Positions 18,804-26,930 of a stretch of DNA of 43,684 bases are shown in pieces. The position numbers and the translations under genes are program-made. Origin of the DNA: Barthelona sp. PAP020. Lineage: Eukaryota; Metamonada: BaSk clade. Location of the stretch: the NCBI GenBank assembly GCA_040182905.1, contig JARQWU010000060.1, forward strand, positions 1-43,684. The letters run 5' to 3'. Every line of letters starts with the position of its first letter. Within the stretch, counting starts at the first letter, position 1. The notes under the pieces are model-generated. The model saw only the letters and a list, made by a program, of their open reading frames with translations, did no database searches and was not told the DNA's origin.

Positions 18804-20075
18804 ATGAAGTTAAGAATCCAATCAAGCAGTGGTATTTATCGATTAACTCTTGATGATAATATGAGCATAATGGATTTATTGAAAATGATAGCTGAAAAGG
18901 AAAAGGTGTTTTGGACTGCCATTAAACTCTCTGATAAAAATATTTCACATCACAGTCGAAAAGGAATATTAGATTCTCCTATTTCCAGATATTTTAAACA
19001 CAATGAACGAATTGTTGTTGAAAATCTAACTGTAGAATCACATGAAAATCAAATGAACAATAAATTAACAACTTGGAATTTACAAGATATTCCATCTACT
19101 TCACCATTACTGAAACCAAGAGAAGAAGAGCCTGAAATTCCAGAAATTGATGACAGTTGGTCAAAACAACAATTGCATAATCGTCACTGGTGTCCTCATA
19201 AACGCATGTATGGTATATGTGCGATTTGTTTACAGGACGAAGAAAGAAAGATACCAAGAATCAAGGGTCAGAAAAAGCTTTCTTGTGTTGGTTGTTCAGT
19301 AGACACTGAAGCAATGAATATGTTCAGTTCTCTTGCAATTCATAGTGGTTTCAGTCTTCTAACTGGATATTTAATTGGTTATTATGGTCCAAATGGTGCT
19401 GCCATTTGTGAAAGTATATTTTTACCTCAAACAAATGATGTTGATAATGAATTGACATTGATTTCAAGGTTGATGAGGCCTTTTGATTACAAAGTGATTG
19501 GAATTGTCATTGTTGAAAAAGCAGGTATTGATGAAGTTATTTCTTTCGATAATTTAATGAAATCCATTGAGCTGGCCAAAAAGTTTGGAAATAATTTCGT
19601 CACATTAATAGTAAAACCTACGGAAGATAACAACGTTAGTATCAACCCTTATATAATTTCGGATCAAGCTTTGCAATTGATGGATGTTATTGAATTTTCT
19701 GAAGATGAAGAAGAACCCGAAAATGTTATTTCAAACATGGAGGTTTATGTTGAATTGAAATTGACAAACAAAATTCACAAGGGCTTTTTAATTTTACCAA
19801 TTAGAATCAATTCACATGTGGGAAAATTCTATTCTGAGTTCCCAGGTTATAAATCATTTGAAGTGACAGACATTCACCGTAAACTTGCCAATGAAGACGA
19901 TATTGGATTGACATTTGTTGAAAAATTGAAAGACTTGAATTTCCTCATGTTTATTGCCGATAGTTTTGATCCTGAGACAGCATGTACTGCTGCTCTTGAT
20001 GCTTTTGATGGAGAAATTATCAGATGCTCGGCCTTACAAGGACTAATCAGTGACTTCTATCCAAATTATTCTTAA
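18804..20075 (+). CDS. NPL4: NPL4-like ubiquitin-binding cofactor of CDC48
   Basis: A 423-residue protein with the NPL4 order of parts: a ubiquitin-like N-terminus (residues 1-78, MKLRIQSSSGIYRLTLDDN), a Cys/His zinc region at about 129-170 (WCPHKRMYGICAIC and LSCVGC), then an MPN-type domain from about 175 (MFSSLAIHSGFSLLTGYLIGYY...AICESIFLP). In NPL4 the MPN fold is inactive and unfolds ubiquitin for CDC48/p97. NPL4 pairs with UFD1 in ER-associated degradation and other extraction reactions. It is clearly shorter than the yeast and human proteins (about 580-610), with the C-terminal part reduced and an acidic insert (EDEEEPEN). It ends without the zinc finger found in some animal forms. The ATG at 18804 follows an A/T-rich leader. 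Confidence 0.75.
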   Translation: MKLRIQSSSGIYRLTLDDNMSIMDLLKMIAEKEKVFWTAIKLSDKNISHHSRKGILDSPISRYFKHNERIVVENLTVESHENQMNNKLTTWNLQDIPSTSPLLKPREEEPEIPEIDDSWSKQQLHNRHWCPHKRMYGICAICLQDEERKIPRIKGQKKLSCVGCSVDTEAMNMFSSLAIHSGFSLLTGYLIGYYGPNGAAICESIFLPQTNDVDNELTLISRLMRPFDYKVIGIVIVEKAGIDEVISFDNLMKSIELAKKFGNNFVTLIVKPTEDNNVSINPYIISDQALQLMDVIEFSEDEEEPENVISNMEVYVELKLTNKIHKGFLILPIRINSHVGKFYSEFPGYKSFEVTDIHRKLANEDDIGLTFVEKLKDLNFLMFIADSFDPETACTAALDAFDGEIIRCSALQGLISDFYPNYS

Positions 20076-20182
20076 AGATAAACATTCATTCAATAGCATA
20101 TTATTACATTTCTCTATAATATTTATCAATAGTGTTGGTTGCCTTGAAAGTCATAAATTATAAATTTGATATTTTTTTCACG

Positions 20183-20529
20183 TTATTTTTTCTTCTTGTA
20201 CGAACCTTTTCCAGAACTTTCCCAAATTAGAGACTGGGGAAACTTAGTTGACTAATAAATAACAAACCTTAATCTTTATTCTTTTCAGGGGGTCCAGCCT
20301 TCCTGAAAGGAACCTCTCTTTTTTGAGACCTACTCTTTCATAGGCTTTCGTAGGAGAGCTACGCCCTACGCGGAGTGTGAAATATTGCATTGCTAATTGC
20401 TCAAAAGAGCTTAAAGCTCCGATATTTTAAAAAATTTATCCTAATTGTGCAAGTTTTCATGCATTCACCGTGGTAGGTCAAAAATTTGGGGGTAGGTTAA
20501 GGAAAAGTTCCGTACCTCGAGGGAAAAAG
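20183..20529 (+). repeat. Dispersed repeat R1, copy 1 (347 bp)
   Basis: The segment is about 95% identical by hand count (some 17 differences) to 43340-43684, in the same orientation. It is richer in GC than its surroundings in the middle. Conserved short hairpins: CCTA...TAGG (about 20327-20344), CGTAG-loop-CTACG (20349-20363) and GCTC-AAAA-GAGC (20399-20410). The core ends with CACCGTGG(T/C)AGGTC and GTACCTCGAGGG. There is no conserved long reading frame starting at ATG in copy 1 and no flanking target duplication that I can make out. It lies between the 3' ends of NPL4 and the ankyrin gene. It may be a non-autonomous mobile element or a multicopy structured RNA; strand is arbitrary. Confidence 0.88.
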
Positions 20530-21313
20530 GAAGAATCGGAAAATTTCGATTCGCCAAAAATAATTGGCTTGTGAACAACCCTCATTTTTTAATTTTAGAA
20601 TAATTCAAGTTTTAACAGGTCACACCACCTTTGAAATCCTTCAATCAAACCAACTATTTTTTCTTTTAATTCAAAAGCTAAATTGGTCCAGTTGTGAAAC
20701 AACTATATTTATTTACAAAGAAAGCAAACTCAGAAAACTCTTTTTAGCAAATTTCAGTCAAAATCCCAGGAGGAGAATTCAGGGATTGAAATGTAATTGG
20801 AACGATCAAGTGGGAGAATTTTGGAGAAATTCTTCATTCCAATTTTTTTTGTATCTTTGCAAAAGCAAAATTTTAAAGTTTAAACTTTTTTTGAAAATAA
20901 AAAATTGAAGAGGTTAACATAGAAATCTTGGTTTTGATCACTCTAAAAGAGATTTGTAGCACATTACATTCATTATTAAATGGCATAACGAAAATTTCAT
21001 GATGAACTCTTCAACATCTAAAACACAACACAACATAGTAATTGCTCTTTTGCTTTTAAAAAATATTGTCTAACAAAGTATTTTCTATGTTTTAGACAAA
21101 GAATCTGAGTTTTGGGGTGAATGAAAGAGGAAGTGTAATGTGAAGTTAATTTTTCTCAAATGAAACATTCTAAGCCCTCTTCAATTCACTCAGTTAGTAA
21201 CAAACCTTTCTCAGAGGTTATATAAAAAAAGAATAAACAACGATTTATATGCAAAGAAAAATTATTCACAAAACATGAATGGCACAAACATGTAACCACA
21301 AAAAAAGACCTTT
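20530..21313. other. Non-coding gap after R1
   Basis: No ATG-initiated frame of note lies in these 784 bases; one open frame of 114 codons at 20564-20908 has no ATG at all. Directly after R1, at 20532-20551, is a perfect inverted repeat GAATCG-8 bases-CGATTC. The remainder is AT-rich and contains nothing I can name. The 3' untranslated region of the ankyrin gene occupies its right end. Confidence 0.5.
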
Positions 21314-22993
21314 CTAATCATCATTATCATCACTATCATCATTTTCCATCTCTTCATCAATATACTGACGCATATTACCACCATTCCTTTCATTAGTGTC
21401 AATCAAATCCCAACATAAGTTGATTGATATGTCAAAATCTCTTTGATTCATGTAGACCCCAGCACTGACAAATTCTCGGATGATGACATTGTCTACATTC
21501 ATTGCAACAAGTGTTGATAAAAGATAGCCCTTATCCTTTACCAGTTCAATCAACTCAGATTTGGACAAATGTTCAAATTCTAAATCAACAGGCTCGCCAC
21601 TCTTCAATTGTTGTTTTAAATTGGGACAGCTCAAAATGCTGTATTTGTTCTTTTTCCATTGTTCATCACTTGTATACAATCTGTTGAAAAATAACAGCAT
21701 ATCTTCACCATATAAGTTTATTTCGGGACAATCTAGAAGCATCTTGGCAACATCAAGATGATCTTTATAACAACTGACATACAATGGAGAAAATCCACCG
21801 TCTCTGCACAAATTAACATCAGCTCCATGATCCAAGAGTATTCTGGCAACATCAAGATGACCTTTTTGACAACTGATGTACAATGGAGAAGCACCATTAT
21901 TCTTACACAAATTAACATCAGCACCATGGTTCAAGAGCATTTTGGTAACACTGAGATGACCATTTTGAGAACTGATGTACAATGGGGAAGTACCATTCTT
22001 ATTACACAAACCAACATCTGCTCCATGATCCAAGAGCATTTTGGCAACATCAAGATGACCTCTGTCACAACTGACATGCAATGGAGAAAATCCACCGTCT
22101 CTGCACAAATTAACATCAGCACCATGCTCCAAGAGCATTTTAGCAACATCAAGATGACCTTTTTGACAACTGATGTACAATGGAGAAAGATTAGTATTCT
22201 TACACAAATTTACATCAGCACCATGGTCTAAGAGCATTTTGGCGACATCAAGATGACCATTTTGAGAACTGATGAACAATGGGGAAGTACCATTCTTATT
22301 ACACAAATCAACATCTGCTCCATGATCCAAGAGAATTTTGGCAACATCAAGATGACCTCTGTCACAACTGAGATACAATGGAGAAAATCCACCTTCCCTA
22401 CACAAATTAACATCAGCTCCATGTTCCAAGAGCATTTTGGCAACATCAAGATGACTTTTTTGACAACTGATGTACAATGGAGAGGTACCATCATTCATAC
22501 ATAAATTAAAATCAGCTCCATGATCCAAGAGCATTTTGGCAACATCAAGATGTCCTTGTTGACAACTGATGTACAATGGAGAAGCATTATCATTCTTACA
22601 CAAATTAACATCAGCTCCATTGTTCAATAGCATTTTGGCAACATCAAGATGACCATTTTGACAACTTATGTACAATGGAGAAGTATCATTCTTATTACAT
22701 AAATTAACATCAGCGCCAAAATCCAACAAAAACTCAACAACTTCAATATGCCCATTTAAAGCAGTTCCCCAAAGCGATGTCCTTCCTTTTTTGCCCTGCT
22801 TATTCACATCAATGCCAGCTTTGATACACTGCTTGACAAGATCAAGATTACCCTTACATGCTGCAAAATAGATCTTCTTTGGCCGACCATTATCTTCAAA
22901 TCCATCCACATCGAACCCATCTGGAACAACAACTTGATCCATATTATACTTAACATAAGGTTCAGTTTCCTCAACTGCAGTGTTAACAACCAT
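21314..22993 (-). CDS. Ankyrin-repeat protein with novel C-terminal module
   Basis: A 559-residue protein: a short lead (1-35), twelve ankyrin repeats of 33 residues (about 36-430), a linker, and a C-terminal module (about 450-545) ending in an Asp/Glu tail (NDDSDDNDD). Repeats follow the consensus SPLYISCQ-x-GHLDVAKMLL-x-HGADVNLC and are nearly identical in DNA, with a higher-order period of three (beginnings D/E-GGF, KNGT, N-x-x). The first two repeats are the most diverged. The C-terminal module, with AGVYMNQ and INLCWDLIDTNERNGGNM, recurs in the WD40 protein at 41910-43160. Ankyrin repeats bind proteins; the partner is unknown. No signal peptide or membrane span is present. ATG 22993 is used since the longer frame starts at TTG. 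R1 copy 1 lies 785 bases beyond the stop. Confidence 0.9.
   Translation of the reverse strand: MVVNTAVEETEPYVKYNMDQVVVPDGFDVDGFEDNGRPKKIYFAACKGNLDLVKQCIKAGIDVNKQGKKGRTSLWGTALNGHIEVVEFLLDFGADVNLCNKNDTSPLYISCQNGHLDVAKMLLNNGADVNLCKNDNASPLYISCQQGHLDVAKMLLDHGADFNLCMNDGTSPLYISCQKSHLDVAKMLLEHGADVNLCREGGFSPLYLSCDRGHLDVAKILLDHGADVDLCNKNGTSPLFISSQNGHLDVAKMLLDHGADVNLCKNTNLSPLYISCQKGHLDVAKMLLEHGADVNLCRDGGFSPLHVSCDRGHLDVAKMLLDHGADVGLCNKNGTSPLYISSQNGHLSVTKMLLNHGADVNLCKNNGASPLYISCQKGHLDVARILLDHGADVNLCRDGGFSPLYVSCYKDHLDVAKMLLDCPEINLYGEDMLLFFNRLYTSDEQWKKNKYSILSCPNLKQQLKSGEPVDLEFEHLSKSELIELVKDKGYLLSTLVAMNVDNVIIREFVSAGVYMNQRDFDISINLCWDLIDTNERNGGNMRQYIDEEMENDDSDDNDD
21730..22800 (-). repeat. 99-bp tandem repeat array coding ankyrin units
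   Basis: At least ten consecutive 99-base units inside the ankyrin gene share long identical blocks such as AGCATTTTGGCAACATCAAG on the plus strand. Units three apart are more alike than neighbours: the blocks with CCACCGTCTCTGCACAAATT, ACCATTCTTATTACACAAA and a more variable TTCTTACACAAATT type recur in that order, giving a 297-base higher-order unit repeated between about 21740 and 22430. This points to recent duplication or gene conversion of triplets. Confidence 0.85.
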
Positions 22994-24022
22994 TGTCGGC
23001 AAAAAAAATAAAAAGGTCCAAATTTCTCATTTCTCTTTGGATATTCAATATTTATCCCTCAAATCAGGCATTATTTTAATTTAGTTGTTGGCAAAATGAA
23101 ATTTGATGATTGATTGACTGGTTTGTGGAGAACTCTTTACAATATTAATTAACTCTTTCTTGAGATTTCCTTTTTCGAATTGATGCTGCGAATTAAGCTT
23201 TTGATATTGATTTAAACTTCGTGGAAATGTCAAACAATTATGAAAGTTTGTCATCATGATGTTTGTTCGAATATTTTAAACAAAAGACATTTTTCCCATT
23301 CATTTTTACAGATTTGTTGATGTGTTGATGGTATTTACATATTTATACTCACGAAATTTACAAATTGAAAGTGCAAGAGTGCGATATATATTCATCAAAT
23401 TTTCTCTTTGTCTTGCATTGAAGAAACCTTTTTCATTTCTACAATGAGCCTCTTATATTGGTTTGCGACAACCTTCAATTTATTTAAATAAAGGCAACAT
23501 CATTTATTATTAATATTTTCTGTTCTTGTTGTGTTGGACTCCATAATAGGTATCGTAATCTTAAGAAAAGATAAAAATGACCTAACACTTTGGTCTAATA
23601 GTGACATAAACTTATTTACAGTGAAAAGAAACCGAAATATTCGCTTCAATAAATTTTTAGCCAAAACTCAGGGTATGAGGAATCTAAACTAAAATTCTAT
23701 GTGTAGATGCAGTTTGTACCTCTGGGAAATAACTTTATGCTCCTTTTTCTTCTTTTGAATTTTTTGCCAAAGTAAAATTCTAAAGTTTTCAAAAGATCAA
23801 TCGGACTTTGAGAGTCTTCAACCAAACAAACACTATTCTCTTTTGTCATTCATACGCACAGTGCTTTTTGGCTTGGAAATCATGTTATTGTTGCATAACT
23901 TCACCTTTTTCAATTAATTTCACATTATAAATAAATTCTTCAATGAAAGAATTTTAGTTGAACTAATTTTTCTGTCATCAATAAACAAACAATCAAATAC
24001 AAACAAAATTTATCCTATTCAA
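22994..24022. other. One-kilobase non-coding gap before the tRNA
   Basis: The gap has no frame worth calling on either strand. It begins with the promoter of the ankyrin gene (minus strand) and ends at the tRNA. I looked for further R1 or R2 copies and saw none. It is the longest gene-free stretch of the window and sits in the accessory block that also holds R1, R2 and the ankyrin array. Confidence 0.5.
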
Positions 24023-24094
24023 GTCGATGTAGTTTAATGGTATAATACTCGCTTCGGGTGTGAGAGGGTCTGGGTTCAAGTCCCGGCATCGACC
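24023..24094 (+). tRNA. tRNA-Pro (anticodon CGG)
   Basis: A complete 72-nt cloverleaf. The acceptor stem GTCGATG pairs with CATCGAC, with C as discriminator. The D-arm carries AATGGTATAATAC, and the anticodon stem CTCGC pairs with GTGAG around loop TTCGGGT, so the anticodon CGG (24055-24057) reads CCG. The T-arm is CTGGG-TTCAAGT-CCCGG and includes the B box GGTTCAAGTCC. The layout and the anticodon arm match eukaryotic tRNA-Pro closely. There is no intron. CCA is not encoded; the gene is followed by a T run. Confidence 0.95.
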
Positions 24095-24095
24095 A

Positions 24096-24105
24096 TTTTT
24101 CTTTT
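24096..24105 (+). terminator. RNA polymerase III terminator of tRNA-Pro
   Basis: TTTTT follows one base after the discriminator, with a second TTTT after a C. This is the normal eukaryotic pol III stop signal. Confidence 0.8.
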
Positions 24106-24119
24106 AATAATTTGAAGTA

Positions 24120-24160
24120 GGTTGAATTTTTGCTTTGGCGGATCGAGTCTCTATTCAACC
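24120..24160 (+). other. 8-bp inverted repeat downstream of the tRNA
   Basis: GGTTGAAT (24120-24127) and ATTCAACC (24153-24160) are exact reverse complements separated by 25 bases, and lie between the tRNA terminator and the start of R2 copy B. It could be an element border, a small RNA hairpin or chance. Confidence 0.4.
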
Positions 24161-24210
24161 CAATTCAATTCACTTTAGGTACAATTCACTCGACAAAATA
24201 GTTCACGTTC

Positions 24211-24635
24211 CACACGACAATAATAATAAATGTTTATAAAGATCTTTATTGTTCTCGGTTAGAGTTTGGGGGTACTTGCAACTGAGTCGTTTTGCGTGGA
24301 TGGTTCAGAACACTCTTAAAAAAAAAGAAATACTTTAGGTGTGGATGGGGCGATTATCTAAATAAAAGTTTAATAATCTTTTCCCTTCTTGCCAATAAAT
24401 TTTGATTGTTCTTCTTTGGGTTTCCTTGATGAAACCTTGTAATTCCTTGTTAACCTACTAAGTACACTTGTATCCTTATTATCATGAATCATTTGATTCT
24501 TTGCTGTCATTTCACTTTCAATTTTGATATCCATTTTCATCAGAAATTGCAAGAAAAAAACCTAAACCACAATTTTAATGTCTTTTACGCAAAATATGTC
24601 CACTTTGCAACGAACACTTGTTGGTAGTTAGAGTT
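24211..24635 (-). repeat. Dispersed repeat R2, copy B
   Basis: Second copy of R2, same orientation as copy A at 216-630. The conserved blocks are 24211-24330, with the perfect palindrome ATAAAGATCTTTAT at 24236-24249, and about 24538-24635 (CAGAAATTGCAAGAA, TGTCTTTTACG). Here the minus-strand frame that begins at 24540 stays open for 56 codons to 24370 (M-K-M-D-I-K-I-E start, basic and Lys/Ser-rich end KGKDY), whereas the equivalent frame in copy A is broken. The element begins 116 bases downstream of tRNA-Pro, a common neighbourhood for insertions. It may be a small gene family or a mobile element. Confidence 0.75.
24370..24540 (-). CDS. Possible small protein (56 aa) inside R2 copy B
   Basis: A basic, hydrophilic frame in the variable centre of R2. 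The leader before its ATG and its first codons resemble those of copy A (both encode M-x-I-K-I-E), which is why it is listed. The remainder is not conserved between copies, and copy A stops after ten codons. No domain is recognised. It may well not be translated. Confidence 0.2.
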   Translation of the reverse strand: MKMDIKIESEMTAKNQMIHDNKDTSVLSRLTRNYKVSSRKPKEEQSKFIGKKGKDY

Positions 24636-24689
24636 TGAGTGTATTGTTAACTGGTTTGTGTGTGAATGGTTCAGAACACTCTTAAAAAA
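24628..24689 (-). repeat. Fragment of repeat R2
   Basis: About 62 bases (GAGTTTGAGTGTATTGTTAA through ATGGTTCAGAACACTCTTAA) repeat the block at 24258-24324 of the adjacent copy B with several changes. The palindrome is not included. It suggests either a partial tandem duplication or an older nested copy of R2 next to the newer one. Confidence 0.65.
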
Positions 24690-24857
24690 CCTATTTTGTA
24701 TGTTAATGAACTGTCAGTTTTGGAAAAAGTTTTTAAGAAAAAATATTTACAAAATTTATGACATTATTGCTGTTCAAATTGAAACATTAAAATATTAGAA
24801 AACTGCGAAATATATTCATTAAATCAAAAAATCATTAAAAACTAAATAATTATGGCA

Positions 24858-26930
24858 TTAAAGATGTTGACCTTGTTTCAATTGTGTTAAACTGTAAGTA
24901 CAATCCATGAAACTTCTTGCAGGCAAATTATTTTGTTTGATAAACATGGCAAAATCGTAAAGATCTTGATTTGCACAATGTTTTCCTAATTCTAAAAAAT
25001 TTTTGTCCAATCTGTGACAATTAAGTGGGTCTTTTCCATCAGGGGAACATCTAAAAGAATGGGTAGTACCTGCAGATGTATCAACCAGTGGAACTGGATC
25101 ATTTTTTGGTAAAAATGATTCACATGCAAACATCATTGCTTCTTCAGTTATATCATACCTTAAACCCGTCAATAAAGTACCAACAGGAGATATTGTGATG
25201 GAATTGGCGCCATAATATGCTGCCAATAAATTAGCTAATGAACCACCCAATGAATGTCCCACAAAATAAATATCATTACCAAGTGCCTTAGCTTTGTGAA
25301 TTACACTGGCAAGTTCATTTTTCAATGATTGGAAATAATCAACTTCATCAAAGACCAAGTACTCACTGCTAAATTGCAAAACCAACATGATTAAACTCTT
25401 GAAAGATTTTGGAATTAATTGCCCAAAAGGTATTGCCTCTTGAATCATTTGTACTAGCAAGGCTTCTGTGAACATTTGAGAATCAACAGTCATATCAGTA
25501 GATAATAAAGTACCTCTCACATTGATAATGGTAAGACCCAGTTTTTTTGAATGGTAAACATTGTGATATCCTGCAACATTGTTTGTAATTCTTGTTCGCT
25601 CATTGATAAAGTCATAATTGTGAAATTTCCGATAAAAGGGAAAAGCATAGGGTTGATAGGCTAGTTTTGCAAATACCAACATATCTGTTCTTGTCAAATT
25701 TGAACCAGGGATAACTTCTGTATCACAAAAACTATATTTTGAAGATTCATCAATGGGGTATTCTTTCAAAGGCTTAAATTTCAAATTGCATTCATTTTGT
25801 AGTTGAATAGCACTCTGAATACTGTTACCTTCTTGTAAAACAAACCCTCCTGTGTGACTAGCATTGGCAATGAACTTGAAAAAAAAGGCAAAAACCAAAA
25901 AGATGATAACATCCAATATTAGTATTTTGACACGATTCCAACTGCTGGTGAATGAAGATAACGTTGAAGTAAGTGGGAAAATCAAAAAAGAAAAAAATAG
26001 TGCGATAAAAATACCAACATAAGTGTTCTTGAAAGTGTGTGTAAAAAACCATACAACAATTACAGTAATGAATAACAAAAGGTTCAGTGAAAACATTATT
26101 TTTTTAATACGTTCACCTTCATTGAACAAAACATTTCGTAAATTGTAGTACACAATGTTTAAACATCGGCTAATAATACTCAACAATAATACAAAGACAA
26201 TGCAACCGCTACTTACAAAAAAACAATAGATAGGTGTGTAGTATCCCATTTTTTCATTTGTAATCATATGCAACATTGAATATATGCCAGTAATACCCAT
26301 TAACATGGACCAAATAAACAATTGATGTTTCTCACAAAACTTTAGGAATACATCCTCTTTTGATGCTAAGAATTGTTGTACTTCATGATCAGTTAACATC
26401 TTTCTATCTTTCTTAATACCTCTGATTAACCATAAATTGTGATAATAGGGAATTTTTAGACTACTTTTGCTTTTTTCAAAAAATGGATCAAATTCATCAA
26501 TAAGAACCATAGTATTATTATTAATGTTTTTCACATTATTTGAATAAGAATGTTCTTCATTAAAAAAACGATTCAATAACATTCGTTTAAATGAATCCAA
26601 TTCATGAAAATTAATATTTGATACAAACCACCAATTATCCCAATATTTCTTTAATAAAGTGGGAAAAATTGTAAACGTTAATAATAATAAATGAGTTAAA
26701 TATACTAAAATGATTGAACAAATTATCAAGTTAAAAATATTTAATTCAACTTTTGCCATGGATGCAGCAAATACAGTTTGTATTAAAACAGATGATATTA
26801 ATGAATTAATGCCTAAATATATCAATAAAATGGAAAATCGACAAATAATACTATAAAAACGTTTGGTAGAAGCAAAATATATGAAAACAATTAATAATAT
26901 ACTCCCTAATATAATATTAAACAAATCCAT
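24858..26930 (-). CDS. Multi-pass membrane class-3 lipase
   Basis: A 690-residue protein with about eight hydrophobic spans in residues 1-355 (near 4-20, 27-55, 64-92, 204-222, 229-255, 280-300, 305-325, 333-355) and an alpha/beta-hydrolase lipase_3 domain in the C-terminal half. The nucleophile elbow is VGHSLGGSLANLL with Ser about 560. Upstream, the oxyanion-side strand is LTIINVRGTLLSTD, and downstream an acid residue is likely in PKNDPVPLVD, with a His near the end (KHCANQDLYDF). Membrane spans plus lipase_3 recall diacylglycerol lipases, which release 2-monoacylglycerol, but those have four spans. The substrate is therefore not assigned; acylglycerol is the likely class. The gene is divergent from the 104-aa gene over a 97-base gap. 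Confidence 0.82.
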   Translation of the reverse strand: MDLFNIILGSILLIVFIYFASTKRFYSIICRFSILLIYLGINSLISSVLIQTVFAASMAKVELNIFNLIICSIILVYLTHLLLLTFTIFPTLLKKYWDNWWFVSNINFHELDSFKRMLLNRFFNEEHSYSNNVKNINNNTMVLIDEFDPFFEKSKSSLKIPYYHNLWLIRGIKKDRKMLTDHEVQQFLASKEDVFLKFCEKHQLFIWSMLMGITGIYSMLHMITNEKMGYYTPIYCFFVSSGCIVFVLLLSIISRCLNIVYYNLRNVLFNEGERIKKIMFSLNLLLFITVIVVWFFTHTFKNTYVGIFIALFFSFLIFPLTSTLSSFTSSWNRVKILILDVIIFLVFAFFFKFIANASHTGGFVLQEGNSIQSAIQLQNECNLKFKPLKEYPIDESSKYSFCDTEVIPGSNLTRTDMLVFAKLAYQPYAFPFYRKFHNYDFINERTRITNNVAGYHNVYHSKKLGLTIINVRGTLLSTDMTVDSQMFTEALLVQMIQEAIPFGQLIPKSFKSLIMLVLQFSSEYLVFDEVDYFQSLKNELASVIHKAKALGNDIYFVGHSLGGSLANLLAAYYGANSITISPVGTLLTGLRYDITEEAMMFACESFLPKNDPVPLVDTSAGTTHSFRCSPDGKDPLNCHRLDKNFLELGKHCANQDLYDFAMFIKQNNLPARSFMDCTYSLTQLKQGQHL

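Noticed and set aside
20378-20412. R1 as U4 snRNA, because of a TTGCTAATTG-like stretch
   Set aside because: The U4 5' stem-loop with its kink-turn is not present upstream, and the match is about ten bases in AT-rich DNA.
20183-20529. R1 as SRP RNA, because of GCAGGTCAAAA in copy 2
   Set aside because: The SRP helix-8 partner strand and GNAR tetraloop are absent, and copy 1 has a different base within that short match.
20564-20908. 114-codon open frame after R1
   Set aside because: It contains no ATG, is low in complexity, and has no similarity to anything recognised.
21758-22504. Open frames opposite the ankyrin repeats, some repetitive
   Set aside because: They are by-products of a 99-base periodic coding strand (no stops recur in step); the minus-strand ankyrin frame explains the sequence.
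21730-22800. CRISPR-like or satellite array
   Set aside because: The regular 99-base units encode ankyrin repeats in frame over their whole length; there are no repeat-spacer pairs.
23640-23800. Weak likeness between this stretch and 20755-20900 as another repeat pair
   Set aside because: Only short T/A-rich matches of about a dozen bases could be lined up, which is expected by chance in this composition.
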